Positions 9,256-18,522 of a DNA stretch of 64,000 bases are shown piece by piece. Within the stretch, counting starts at the first letter, position 1. The number at the start of each line of letters is the position of its first letter. Under the pieces are notes generated by a model that was not told the origin of the DNA, did no database searches, and saw only the letters and a list, made by a program, of their open reading frames with translations. The translations under genes and the position numbers were made by a program. Source of the stretch: Accumulibacter sp032229525 (GTDB taxonomy: Bacteria; Pseudomonadota; Gammaproteobacteria; Burkholderiales; Rhodocyclaceae); NCBI RefSeq assembly GCF_032229525.1, contig NZ_JAVTWB010000012.1, forward strand, positions 46,020-110,019, given 5' to 3'.

Positions 9256-9818
9256 TTCACCTCTCCTTCCCCGGCGGGAGCCCGTTTCAGCGAGGCGTTC
9301 ATGCTGAACTCGTTAAGACGGCGTTTATCAACGATCAAGGCCTTGATTTCTATCAACTGGGGTCTTTCCAGCCATGGTGATGCTTCGATATTGCGCATCA
9401 GCGTGGAAACCCGCGCGCTGGACTGTGCATAACCGACGAGATTGATGCTCCGCCCCGTCTGTTTCAGCGAGCGGATGTACACACCCTCGGGCATCTGCTT
9501 TGCCAACTCGCTCAACAAACGCACCGCTTCCGCCCGGTCGCGCTGCAATGATTCGATGATTTGCTTACGCGCCATCAGGGCGTCGCTTTGCTCCTTGAGC
9601 CTCTTGATCTGGTCAATCTGCTTGTCAAGTACGGCAATCTCCTTCTTGAGGAAGTCGTTCTTGCCATCCTGCGCAGCCTCATAGCTTGCTACTACCGAGT
9701 AAACGAGAAAAACGATCAGCCCGGAAAGAAGCGTAACCAGCCCCAGCAATGCGTAGAACTGTTGCCGCCGTACTCGCCGCTTTTCTTCCCGATGCGGAAG
9801 CAGGTTGATGCGTATCAT
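9252..9818 (-). CDS. pilN: type IV pilus assembly protein PilN
   Basis: A 188-residue bitopic inner-membrane protein. The N-terminal MIRINLLPHREEKRR is the conserved PilM-binding peptide (INLLP motif), followed by a membrane helix (about 22-44) and a coiled coil plus a periplasmic domain ending in the SLKRAPAGE region. It links cytoplasmic PilM to PilO and PilP. It overlaps pilM and pilO by 4 bases each. Confidence 0.95.
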   Translation of the reverse strand: MIRINLLPHREEKRRVRRQQFYALLGLVTLLSGLIVFLVYSVVASYEAAQDGKNDFLKKEIAVLDKQIDQIKRLKEQSDALMARKQIIESLQRDRAEAVRLLSELAKQMPEGVYIRSLKQTGRSINLVGYAQSSARVSTLMRNIEASPWLERPQLIEIKALIVDKRRLNEFSMNASLKRAPAGEGEVK

Positions 9819-10894
9819 TCGTCGAACCTCCGCAGCGCAAGACCGCAGGCAACCATCAATGACGACGCATCCGTCAACAGACTCTTGGTGCGAACCCGAT
9901 CCGAAAGCAACATCTCGGCAAATGGATTGGCAATGATCGTGTTGATCTGTGTCCGAGAAGCAACAACTTCATCGGCCCCGGCGATGACTGCGCAACCTCC
10001 GGCCAAGACGATCTGGTTGATCTGATTGAACTGGGTAGAGGTAAAGAAGAACTGCAGGGCTCGCGAAAGCTCCAGTGCCATCGCCTCGAGAAACGGCTGC
10101 AAGAGCTCTGTTTCATAGGGTTCGGGCAGGTTGTTGCGACGTTTCTCGGCTTCCGCTTCCTCGAAACTCATCCCAAAATGACGGGCGATATCCTGCGTCA
10201 GCTGATTTCCCCCGAACGCTTGTTCGCGAACGTAGAGCTGCTGGCCGTCGCGCAGAACCGTCAGGTTTATTACGTTAGCACCCACATCGATCAGCGCTAT
10301 GACCTGCCCCTTGCCCCCGTCAGGAAGCTGCTTCTCGATCAGCTCGAACGCCGAAAGTACGGCATAGGACTCCACGTCCAGCACCACCGGGATGAGGCCG
10401 GCTGATTCAGCAACGGCAACACGGTCTTCGACCTTTTCCTTACGGGATGCAGCGATCAGGACCTCAATCTCGTCCGGCGATGAAGGCGCCGGACCCACTA
10501 CCTGAAAATCCAGGTTGACCTCATCAAGGGCAAACGGAATGTACTGGCTGGCCTCGGACTCGACCAGAACCTCCAACTCCTCGTCCCGCTGGCCAGCGGC
10601 AACGATGATCTTCTTGGTGATGACATGTGACGACGGCAGAGCGATGGCGACCTGCCTGGTCAGCGTCGCGAGCTTCTTCCACGCCCGCCTGACCGACTCG
10701 GCAGCAACCTCAAGATTGAGAATATTTCCATCCGAGACGACATCCCTCGGCAACACCTCGATGGCGTAACGCTCCACCCGATGCCCGCCTTTACCATCAC
10801 TGGCCAGCTCGACCATCTTGACCGACGACGAGCTGATATCGAGACCGATCAGGGAGCGCGCCTTGGGATTAAAGATCGAAAGATCAAACTGCAA
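9815..10894 (-). CDS. pilM: type IV pilus assembly protein PilM (actin-like ATPase)
   Basis: A 359-residue cytoplasmic actin-fold protein. LIGLDISSSSVKMVEL is the phosphate-1 motif, IALIDVGANVINLTVL the phosphate-2 motif and IVLAGGCAVIAG the adenosine-binding motif. It binds the N-terminal peptide of PilN on the inner face of the membrane. Translation appears to start at TTG 10894, with a G-rich stretch (GGGGGTGG) just upstream as ribosome-binding site. It heads the pilMNOPQ operon and is divergent from the PBP1A gene, the common proteobacterial layout. Confidence 0.94.
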   Translation of the reverse strand: MQFDLSIFNPKARSLIGLDISSSSVKMVELASDGKGGHRVERYAIEVLPRDVVSDGNILNLEVAAESVRRAWKKLATLTRQVAIALPSSHVITKKIIVAAGQRDEELEVLVESEASQYIPFALDEVNLDFQVVGPAPSSPDEIEVLIAASRKEKVEDRVAVAESAGLIPVVLDVESYAVLSAFELIEKQLPDGGKGQVIALIDVGANVINLTVLRDGQQLYVREQAFGGNQLTQDIARHFGMSFEEAEAEKRRNNLPEPYETELLQPFLEAMALELSRALQFFFTSTQFNQINQIVLAGGCAVIAGADEVVASRTQINTIIANPFAEMLLSDRVRTKSLLTDASSLMVACGLALRRFDE

Positions 10895-11087
10895 ATCGCC
10901 ACCCCCGCCAAAAAACCCTTCAATAATTTGTAGTTAGCGCACTTATAGATATTCTACTTTAGATGCTAGCAACAAGCTCCAAGCGTGTAAAGCGATTTCT
11001 CGACCATTGCGGGCGAGGTGTACGATGTTCGCACCTTTTGGCGGCTGCCCTAATATAATACGAAGATCTGCCTTTCTTCCGGACGCT
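10895..11087. promoter_or_regulatory. divergent control region between pilM and the PBP1A gene
   Basis: This stretch separates two divergent operons and is AT-richer than its flanks. On the plus strand a perfect TATAAT lies at 11054-11059, about 29 bases before the proposed PBP1A start, but without a clear -35 box at the right distance. On the minus strand AT-rich hexamers (TAGAAT, TATAAG near 10945-10960) could serve pilM. The promoter assignments are tentative. Confidence 0.4.
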
Positions 11088-13388
11088 GTGTTGCCTACCG
11101 CCCTCCGCTGGGTCCTGTACCCGATCGTTCTCATTGTCGGCCTTGCCGCGATAGCCCTTGCCATGGTGGCTGTTGTCCTGAGCCTGGCCTACCCGAACCT
11201 GCCATCGCTGGAGATCCTTACCGACTATCGGCCGAAGGTTCCGCTGCGAGTGTACACGGCGGACGGCTACTTGATTGGCGAATTCGGTGAAGAGCGCCGT
11301 GCGGTGGTCAGCATCGAAGACGTTCCGGCCATCATGAAGCAGGCCATCCTGGCTGCGGAGGACGAGCGCTTTTATCAGCATGGCGGGGTGGATAGCCTAG
11401 GCGTCCTACGCGCACTCTTCGCGAACGTGGTCGGCGGCGGCAAACGCCAGGGCGCATCGACGATTACCCAGCAAGTAGCCAAGAACTTCTTTCTCTCCTC
11501 AGAGAAGACCTACACCCGAAAACTGTACGAGGCTCTCCTTGCTTTCAAGATCGAACACAATCTCAGCAAGGACGAGATCTTCGAGTTGTACATCAACCAG
11601 ATATTCCTCGGGCAACGCGCCTACGGTTTCGCCGCGGCAGCCCAGACCTATTTTGGCAAGCCACTCGCAAACCTGACGATAGCCGAAGCAGCCATGCTTG
11701 CCGGGCTGCCGAAAGCACCCTCCGCTGACAACCCGGTGGCCAGACCCAAGCGCGCCCGCATTCGCCAGCAGTACGTTCTTCGGAGAATGAACGAACTCGG
11801 ATTCATTACCGATGAGCAGCAACAAGCTGCCCTGGACCAAGCGCTGGTGATCAAGCGTGACACCAGCGAAGTACGGATTCACGCCGAGTACGTCACCGAG
11901 ATGGCACGTCAGATAGCAGCCGAACGATTTCCCGAAGATGTGTATACACGGGGACTCCGAGTCTATACGACGATTCTGAAGAAGGATCAGGACGCGGCCT
12001 ACGCCAGTCTGCGGCGTGGCGTGCTCGACTACGATCGCCGGCACGGTTATCGAGGTGCCGAGGCCTACACCGACATCGGCCAGATCCGCTCCGACCAGGA
12101 AGAGGCCCTCGATGAAGTGCTGCAGGACTTCCAGGATGCGGAGGATTTGCACCCGGCCGTCGTGTTGCAAGCCGACACGAAGAAAGTTGTTGCCTACCGT
12201 CGCGGCGGTGAAATCGTCACCCTAAGCGGCGACGGGCTGAAATTCGCTGCCCGCATGATCGACGACAAGGCCCCGCCCAACAAACGCCTGCGGCGTGGCG
12301 CCATCATCCGTATCCAGGAAGACGACAACAAACAAGACTGGCGGATCGTCCAACTGCCAGAAGTGGAAGCCGCTTTTCTCGCGGCTGACCCGCGCGACGG
12401 CGCCATACGCGCACTGGTTGGCGGTTTTGATTTCAACCGCAACAAGTTCAACCACGCTACCCAGGCGTGGCGGCAGCCCGGTTCGAGCTTCAAGCCGTTC
12501 ATCTATTCGGCGGCGTTCGAGAAGGGCTTCTCCCCGTCGTCAGTGGTGAATGACGAGCCGATCAGCTTCCCGGCGACGGTTACCGGTAGCCAAGCCTGGG
12601 AACCAAAGAACTATGACGGCAAGTACGAGGGACCGATGCGCCTTCGTCGCGCGTTGGCCAGATCGAAGAACATGGTGTCGATTCGCCTCCTGCAAGCTAG
12701 CGGCGTACGCTTCGTACAGGACTATGTCACGCGTTTCGGTTTTGAGGCCGCAAAGCACCCACCCTACCTGACGATGGCTCTGGGTGCGGGATCGGTCACG
12801 CCGTGGGAGATGGTCGCCGGCTACGCCGTCTTCGCCAACGGCGGCTACCTCATTCGCCCTTACATCGTCAGCCAGATCCAGGACGACAAGAAGCAGGTAC
12901 TGGCGCAGGCGGCGCCAACCACTGCCGGGGATCAGCGGCTGCAGGCGATCGACCCGCGCAACGCTTTCCTGATGGACAGCATGCTGCGTGACGTGACCAT
13001 CTATGGTACCGGTGCCCGCGCGTCGGCGACGCTCAAACGCCGCGATCTCGCAGGCAAGACGGGAACCACCAATGACTACGTGGATGCCTGGTTCTGCGGC
13101 TACCAGCAGACCGTCGTCGGCTGTTCGTGGATCGGTTTCGACCAGCCAAAAAATCTGGGCCGGGGCGAAACCGGGGGCTCGGCGGCACTGCCGACGTGGA
13201 TCGGCTACATGGCCAAGGTTCTGCGAGATGTTCCCGAGTCATTTCTTCCGGCGCCCGATGGAATCGTCTCGCTTGCCGTTCCAGACCGCGGCAAGGGGCC
13301 GGCCCTCGAGCTGTTCTACCGGGAAAACGCGCCAGCCGCGATCGAGCCCGTTGCGCCGCCCGACGACAGCACACAGCCGGTGGACTGA
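11088..13388 (+). CDS. mrcA: penicillin-binding protein 1A (bifunctional transglycosylase/transpeptidase)
   Basis: A class A PBP of about 766 residues. An N-terminal membrane anchor (VLYPIVLIVGLAAIALAM) is followed by a GT51 glycosyltransferase domain with EDERFYQHGG (catalytic Glu) and GASTITQQVAKNFFL, an OB-like insert, and a transpeptidase domain with GSSFKPF (SxxK serine), RSKNM (SxN) and GKTGTT (KTG). It polymerises and cross-links peptidoglycan in the periplasm. The start is uncertain: the frame is open from TTG 11007 and ATG 11025, but a TATAAT box at 11054-11059 lies inside those versions, so I favour GTG 11088 or TTG 11091. Divergence from pilM is the usual neighbourhood. Confidence 0.9.
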   Translation: MLPTALRWVLYPIVLIVGLAAIALAMVAVVLSLAYPNLPSLEILTDYRPKVPLRVYTADGYLIGEFGEERRAVVSIEDVPAIMKQAILAAEDERFYQHGGVDSLGVLRALFANVVGGGKRQGASTITQQVAKNFFLSSEKTYTRKLYEALLAFKIEHNLSKDEIFELYINQIFLGQRAYGFAAAAQTYFGKPLANLTIAEAAMLAGLPKAPSADNPVARPKRARIRQQYVLRRMNELGFITDEQQQAALDQALVIKRDTSEVRIHAEYVTEMARQIAAERFPEDVYTRGLRVYTTILKKDQDAAYASLRRGVLDYDRRHGYRGAEAYTDIGQIRSDQEEALDEVLQDFQDAEDLHPAVVLQADTKKVVAYRRGGEIVTLSGDGLKFAARMIDDKAPPNKRLRRGAIIRIQEDDNKQDWRIVQLPEVEAAFLAADPRDGAIRALVGGFDFNRNKFNHATQAWRQPGSSFKPFIYSAAFEKGFSPSSVVNDEPISFPATVTGSQAWEPKNYDGKYEGPMRLRRALARSKNMVSIRLLQASGVRFVQDYVTRFGFEAAKHPPYLTMALGAGSVTPWEMVAGYAVFANGGYLIRPYIVSQIQDDKKQVLAQAAPTTAGDQRLQAIDPRNAFLMDSMLRDVTIYGTGARASATLKRRDLAGKTGTTNDYVDAWFCGYQQTVVGCSWIGFDQPKNLGRGETGGSAALPTWIGYMAKVLRDVPESFLPAPDGIVSLAVPDRGKGPALELFYRENAPAAIEPVAPPDDSTQPVD

Positions 13389-13562
13389 ACGCGGTCCCGG
13401 GCGTTTTAGGGTCATCGCTGCGTGTCGATCGCAATCATGAGAGTAACGGCGACCCTCTCCGCCGCGTTCGCCCCCGCTCTCCCGTCTTGATCCGCTCCGA
13501 GGGCGATCAAGACGGCATGCTAAACTCGGTCATCGGAACCCCCCGTTGCCGTCGACCAGCAA

Positions 13563-15380
13563 ATGCCACCTGCAAGCACTCCTCCTCCCGTTTCCTCGTT
13601 GCACATCTATTTCCGGCTGCTGGGCTATCTGCGGCCTTTCGTCGGTTTGTTCGCGATCAGCCTGTTGGGCTACCTGATCTTCGCGTCATCACAACCGATG
13701 ATGGCCGGCATTCTCAAGTACTTCGTCGACGGACTGAATGCGGCCGATGGTGTCAAAGCGGCCGCGCTCCCCCTGTTCGCCGGCATCGAGCTGGTCTACG
13801 CCGTGCCACTACTACTGGTGCTTGCCATCACCTGGCAGGGGATCGGCTCCTATCTCGGCAATTATTACCTGGCAAGGGTCTCGCTGGGCCTGATCAACGA
13901 TCTCAGGCGCGCCCTTTTCGATAGCCTGTTGCACCTGCCGAATGGCTACTTCGACCAGCAAAACTCCGGACACCTGATTTCGCGCATCACCTATGACGCA
14001 ACGATGGTCACCGGCGCGGCGACTGACGCGATCAAGGTAGTCATCCGCGAGGGACTGACGATCGCCTTCCTGTTCGCCTATCTGCTGTGGATGAACTGGA
14101 AACTGACGCTGGTGATGGTCGCCATCCTGCCGATCATCGGCCTGATGGTCACCAGCGCCAGCCGCAAGTTTCGCAAGCAAAGCAGGAAGATACAGAGCGC
14201 CATGGGCGACCTGACGCATGTGGCGTCAGAAACCATACAGGGTTACCGCGTCGTCCGCAGCTTCGGCGGCGAGGACTACGAATCGGCGCGCTTTCGCGCG
14301 GCGAGCGAAGAGAACACGGCCAAGCAGCTACGCATGGTCAAATCCACCGCAACCTTCACGCCGGCGCTGCAGTTCGTCATTTTCAGCAGCATGGCAGCGC
14401 TGCTGGTGCTGGTTCTGCTGCTGCGCGGCGACGCCTCCGCCGGCGACCTGGTCGCTTACATCACTGCCGCCGGCATGTTGCCCAAACCGATACGCCAGCT
14501 TTCCGAGGTCAGCGCCACCATCCAGAAAGGACTGGCCGGCGCCGAGAGTATTTTCGCCCAGATCGATGAAGCACCAGAACTGGATGATGGCGGCGTCGAA
14601 AAGGATCGTGTGAGCGGGCAGTTGCAGGTCAGGAACCTCTCCTTCGTCTATCCGGGTAGCACGCAGCGCGTCCTTGACGACGTCAGCTTTTCGGTTGAGC
14701 CGGGGCAGATGGTGGCGCTCGTTGGCCGATCCGGGAGCGGCAAATCGACCCTGGCGAATCTGATTCCCCGCTTCTACAAGCACGACTCGGGTCAGATCTT
14801 GATCGACGGCATCGGCGTGGAATGTTTCACTCTGCGCAACCTGCGTCGGCACATTGCACTGGTGACGCAACAGGTCGTTCTCTTCAATGACAGCGTCGCC
14901 AGCAACATTGCCTACGGTGACTTATCCGCCGCGCCGCGCGAGGCAATTGAGAAAGCGGCCGAAGCCGCGTTTGCCAGCGAGTTCATCGCCCGCCTGCCGG
15001 AGGGTTTCGACACCCTGGTTGGCGAGAATGGCGTGATGCTCTCCGGCGGGCAGCGACAGCGCCTGGCGATTGCCCGCGCGTTGCTGAAGGATGCGCCGAT
15101 CCTGATTCTCGACGAAGCAACTTCGGCGCTTGACACAGAATCGGAACGACACATCCAGCGCGCACTCGACCAGGTGATGGCAGGACGGACGACGCTGGTC
15201 ATCGCACACCGCCTGTCGACCGTCGAAAGGGCCGACCAGATTCTGGTCATGGACCAGGGACGCATCGTCGAACGTGGCAAGCATGCCGAGTTACTGGCCA
15301 GCAACGGCCACTACGCACGCCTGCACGCGATGCAGTTCAGCGAGCACGAGGAAGACGCTGCCGCCGCTGCGCCGGCCTGA
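13563..15380 (+). CDS. msbA: lipid A export ATP-binding/permease protein MsbA
   Basis: A 605-residue ABC half-transporter. Six membrane helices occupy about residues 15-310, with the conserved NGYFDQQNSGHLISRITYD stretch near residue 125. The ATPase domain carries Walker A GRSGSGKSTL, signature LSGGQRQR, Walker B ILILDEATSALD and the H-loop IAHRLST. It flips lipid A-core across the inner membrane as a homodimer. It converges on an LPS core operon that makes its likely cargo, which supports MsbA over other ABC exporters. Confidence 0.92.
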   Translation: MPPASTPPPVSSLHIYFRLLGYLRPFVGLFAISLLGYLIFASSQPMMAGILKYFVDGLNAADGVKAAALPLFAGIELVYAVPLLLVLAITWQGIGSYLGNYYLARVSLGLINDLRRALFDSLLHLPNGYFDQQNSGHLISRITYDATMVTGAATDAIKVVIREGLTIAFLFAYLLWMNWKLTLVMVAILPIIGLMVTSASRKFRKQSRKIQSAMGDLTHVASETIQGYRVVRSFGGEDYESARFRAASEENTAKQLRMVKSTATFTPALQFVIFSSMAALLVLVLLLRGDASAGDLVAYITAAGMLPKPIRQLSEVSATIQKGLAGAESIFAQIDEAPELDDGGVEKDRVSGQLQVRNLSFVYPGSTQRVLDDVSFSVEPGQMVALVGRSGSGKSTLANLIPRFYKHDSGQILIDGIGVECFTLRNLRRHIALVTQQVVLFNDSVASNIAYGDLSAAPREAIEKAAEAAFASEFIARLPEGFDTLVGENGVMLSGGQRQRLAIARALLKDAPILILDEATSALDTESERHIQRALDQVMAGRTTLVIAHRLSTVERADQILVMDQGRIVERGKHAELLASNGHYARLHAMQFSEHEEDAAAAAPA

Positions 15381-15411
15381 ACCACCGCCAGCTGACGACC
15401 AAGGTGCTCGC

Positions 15412-16863
15412 TCAGGCCGCCGGGAGATGCTCGTCCAGCCAGCAATGCAAGGCGCAGCCTGGCGGCCAGTTGCGCAACAAGCGCGCGCGATCGCGCGCCC
15501 AGGCACGCGCGTGGGCGGCTGCGGTTCGATGTTGCACGACGGCATCCAGATCGATGAGCACGACGCGGCTGCCATCCCACAGCAGATTGGTCGCCTTGAG
15601 GTCGCCGTGGCTGATCCGCTGTCCGTGCAGGGATCCGAACAGCGTCAGGATCGCCCGCGCCTCGTCTGCAGGCGGCTCGCGGTCGGCAGACAGATGCGTC
15701 AGCAGATTCGACGCGGCGCAAAACTCGCTGATCAACCAGGCGCGGCGACGCAGTGGCCCGACACGCTCTTCGATCAGCGCCAACGGCGTCGGCGTCGGAA
15801 TGCCGAGAAAGAGCAAGCGGTGCGCCTCGCGCCAGGAATGCCAGCCGCGACTTGGACGCCACAGGCGGCCCAGAGCATGACGCAGGTGCTTGAGGTTGTA
15901 GCGTTTGATCAGTAGCCCGCGGCCATCGATCACGACACGCGCTACCGTCGTGGTGCCGCCGTCCTTCAGCACATCACCGCGGCCGATGGCCGCATCAGGC
16001 GCATCCAGTACGGGCGCCAGGAAGTCTCGTTCGCGGCGCAGGACAGCACTGAAGCGGGTGGTACTCTGCTCGACCGCGAACAGCGTGCACTCACGAACGG
16101 TCTTGGCCAGGAAGTCGCCAAGCCGCCAGGCCCTGACGCTGGTGATCTGCTCTTTCAGGGCCGCCACTTCCGGCAAGGGCTGGCCCGTCCCGACAGCGTA
16201 AGCGGGCAGCAGCACGGTCAGCAGTGGATCCCAGTCGGGCGGCAACTGGGCGAGCAGAACGGCCAGGTTGCTGCTCGCCTGCGCCGACAGCAGCGGTTGT
16301 CCGCGGCTGACCACGCGTACCGCATCGCCATCAATGACGAACAGGCTGCCGTCATGGTGCAGAAAATTGCCGAGGTGCAGGTCATCGTGCGCCAGACCCG
16401 CAGCGTGCAGGCGCCCGAGCATGGTCAGCGCCGGCGTCAGCACGGCCAGTGCCTCGGCCTCTCCCGGCGGCCGCCCGGACACGCGCGCCCAGGATTCGGC
16501 AAGGGTCTCCGCCGGGTCGAGATAGACCGTCATCAGTGCATAGCCGCCGCCTGCCATGGCCCCGGCCGCGATGCGTTCGGGTGTCGGTAGCCCGGCCAAA
16601 GCGAGCGCATCGAGACCCGCACACTCTTCCTGCCAGTGCCTCTCGCAGCGCTGCCCGACAAACAACTTGGCCAGCACTCGACGACCATCCAGAGCGGCGT
16701 CGCCGACCATCCGTTTGCCCGGCATGACGCGCAGCAGGCGACGCATGGTCAGCTGGCGCCCATCGGCGAGCGCCACCCGGAAAGGTAACTGAGGATGGCG
16801 GCCGGCAGCGCGCAGCGCGCTCGCCGTGGTCAGGTTTGGCGATGCCATTGTGGGTTCAGCCAC
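15412..16863 (-). CDS. tandem double-kinase protein of the lipopolysaccharide kinase (InaA/WaaP) superfamily
   Basis: A 483-residue protein holding two protein-kinase-like domains. The first (about residues 1-235) has catalytic loop GLAHDDLHLGNFL and metal-binding FVIDGDAV; the second (about 285-483) has RISHGDLKATNLL and VVLIDLDAV, with a candidate lysine in LLIKRYN. Both loops keep the HxD....N pattern, so both could be active. The second domain resembles the InaA/Kdo-kinase type; the first looks more diverged. It is the last gene of an LPS-core operon, 70 bases after another kinase gene. Its start may be GTG 16863 or ATG 16848; neither has a strong ribosome-binding site. Phosphorylation of LPS core sugars is inferred from context; the acceptor is unknown. 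Confidence 0.75.
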   Translation of the reverse strand: MAEPTMASPNLTTASALRAAGRHPQLPFRVALADGRQLTMRRLLRVMPGKRMVGDAALDGRRVLAKLFVGQRCERHWQEECAGLDALALAGLPTPERIAAGAMAGGGYALMTVYLDPAETLAESWARVSGRPPGEAEALAVLTPALTMLGRLHAAGLAHDDLHLGNFLHHDGSLFVIDGDAVRVVSRGQPLLSAQASSNLAVLLAQLPPDWDPLLTVLLPAYAVGTGQPLPEVAALKEQITSVRAWRLGDFLAKTVRECTLFAVEQSTTRFSAVLRRERDFLAPVLDAPDAAIGRGDVLKDGGTTTVARVVIDGRGLLIKRYNLKHLRHALGRLWRPSRGWHSWREAHRLLFLGIPTPTPLALIEERVGPLRRRAWLISEFCAASNLLTHLSADREPPADEARAILTLFGSLHGQRISHGDLKATNLLWDGSRVVLIDLDAVVQHRTAAAHARAWARDRARLLRNWPPGCALHCWLDEHLPAA

Positions 16864-16933
16864 AGCTCAGAGAGGCCCGATCACCAGCGCGGAACGACCG
16901 CGGCGAACACGGGATCGTTCCGGCAAGACGCGC

Positions 16934-17701
16934 CTATTCGCGGCCATCGAAAAACCCGACGATCTTGCCGATGCGCTTGCGGTCCTGGTCAGTAACGCGC
17001 GCGCGCTCCACGTAATCGAGATAGAAACGTAGCCGCTGGCTGCGTGACAACTGCTTCCGGGCAACTTTGTCGAGACAGGCCAGATCCTTGATGATCCGAT
17101 AGTCGAGAAGCGCACCGCGATGATAGGTGCCGCTGGGGCAGTCGATCAGATAGACCGTGGGTCGGGGTCCCGCATTGACCAGCAGGTTTCGCCACTTCAA
17201 GTCATTGTGCGCAAACCCGGCATCGTGCAGGGTACGCGCGATGCGCGCGACCTGTTGCGAAACCTGCCCGACCCAACGGCGATCGCGCAAGCGCGGATCG
17301 CTGGCATCAGCGATCTGCGAAAGATCGGTGGTATCCGGGATCTCCTCGGTCACCAGCGCGCCGCGGATGAAGCCACCAAAACGACGCTCGAGGCCGTAAG
17401 CAACCAGCGTCGCCGTCGGAATGCCCCACGCCTGGAACGCCAGCAGGTTGCGCCATTCAACACGGACCCGTGGCCGGCCCAGCCAGCGACGCACGCCGAA
17501 CCAGCGCCGCGTCATGTTCTTGCCGTTGCCGACGTAACGTTTGACATAGTAGCGCTTGCCACCAACCGCAACGCGTAGCACGCGGCAGAGCACATCCTGG
17601 GTAATCAGCTCGCCGTCAAGCGAGAAAACGCGGTCGATGTCGCCGAACACGGCGGCCGCTTCGCTCGCCGCATACTGCGGATTCAGGCGCCAACTCCTCA
17701 T
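16934..17701 (-). CDS. lipopolysaccharide kinase InaA/WaaP family protein
   Basis: A 255-residue single-domain kinase-like protein. KRYYVKRYVGNGKN carries the likely ATP-binding lysine, GALVTEEIPDTTDL the hinge, GFAHNDLKWRNLLV the catalytic loop (HND....N) and VYLIDCPSG the metal-binding Asp. The fold is that of WaaP-type core-sugar kinases, which put phosphate on heptose or Kdo of LPS in the cytoplasm. The start overlaps the stop of the preceding rfaP-like gene by 4 bases. Which sugar it modifies cannot be read from the sequence. Confidence 0.82.
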   Translation of the reverse strand: MRSWRLNPQYAASEAAAVFGDIDRVFSLDGELITQDVLCRVLRVAVGGKRYYVKRYVGNGKNMTRRWFGVRRWLGRPRVRVEWRNLLAFQAWGIPTATLVAYGLERRFGGFIRGALVTEEIPDTTDLSQIADASDPRLRDRRWVGQVSQQVARIARTLHDAGFAHNDLKWRNLLVNAGPRPTVYLIDCPSGTYHRGALLDYRIIKDLACLDKVARKQLSRSQRLRFYLDYVERARVTDQDRKRIGKIVGFFDGRE

Positions 17702-18522
17702 GTCATTTCTCCGGCCGCGACCTTGCGGTTGAAGCGCGCCTGCAAACGCCGCGTTTCGCGGGCCAGATGGGCGAACAACGGCGCCTCGTCACGCAGGACA
17801 AGCCGCAACGGGCGGGCAAAATAGGCGCCCAGAAAACGCAGCAGGTCACGATTCGTCAAACCGATGTCGAGCGCCGAGAAATAGAGCGCGGCCAGATCTT
17901 TGTCGCGCCAGCGACGGGGTAGGCTCGCCCTGAGCTGGGCGCGATGAAGGTCGATCAGCGACAGCTTGAACTGCTCTGCCGTCGGCGCTGGGTCGAGGTG
18001 CAGGAGAAAGTGACAGATGTAGAAATCCCGATGATTGACGCCACCCGCGTGCATTTGTCTCGCCATCCGGGCGACGCGGGTGATCAGCGCACGCTTCAAG
18101 CATAGCGCAGGCGGACATTTCTGCCAGCCCAGACAATAGTCCTCAAGACTGACGGTCGGTGCCAGTTCTTCGGTGATGATGAAGGACTGCTGTCGCCCCG
18201 GATTGCGGCCACGTAGCCCGAAGGCAACGCTACGCATGGTGCCGACACCGAGTTCGGTCAGCCGCTCGATCGCGCGCCATTCGTTCTCTGCGCCGAGCAC
18301 GGGCAGACGTAGCGAAAGCAGGTTCTTGATGATCTCCGTCCAGCCAACGCCATAATGAATTTTGACGAAGTAGCCGCGCCCCCCGACTTCGGTGCGCAAG
18401 GTGCGGCGTCCCTCGAGTTCGCGGAAAACTTCGCCTTCGAGGGCGTTGACCGCGACGAAGGGGTCCTTTCCCGCCCACAGCGAGCGGAAAGGCTCATCGA
18501 CCACGAGCGAAGGGCCGCTCAT
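17698..18522 (-). CDS. rfaP: lipopolysaccharide core heptose(I) kinase RfaP/WaaP
   Basis: A 274-residue kinase. RGYFVKIHYGVGW holds the ATP-binding Lys, FIITEELAPTVSLEDY the hinge and GVNHRDFYICHFLLH the catalytic loop with the HRDFY signature typical of WaaP; LIDLHRAQ carries the metal-binding Asp. It phosphorylates HepI of the inner core. The start is ATG 18522, which overlaps the glycosyltransferase stop (ATGA); a longer open frame to 18666 runs through the neighbouring gene and is rejected. It lies within the acyltransferase-waaG-rfaP-kinase-kinase operon. Confidence 0.9.
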   Translation of the reverse strand: MSGPSLVVDEPFRSLWAGKDPFVAVNALEGEVFRELEGRRTLRTEVGGRGYFVKIHYGVGWTEIIKNLLSLRLPVLGAENEWRAIERLTELGVGTMRSVAFGLRGRNPGRQQSFIITEELAPTVSLEDYCLGWQKCPPALCLKRALITRVARMARQMHAGGVNHRDFYICHFLLHLDPAPTAEQFKLSLIDLHRAQLRASLPRRWRDKDLAALYFSALDIGLTNRDLLRFLGAYFARPLRLVLRDEAPLFAHLARETRRLQARFNRKVAAGEMT

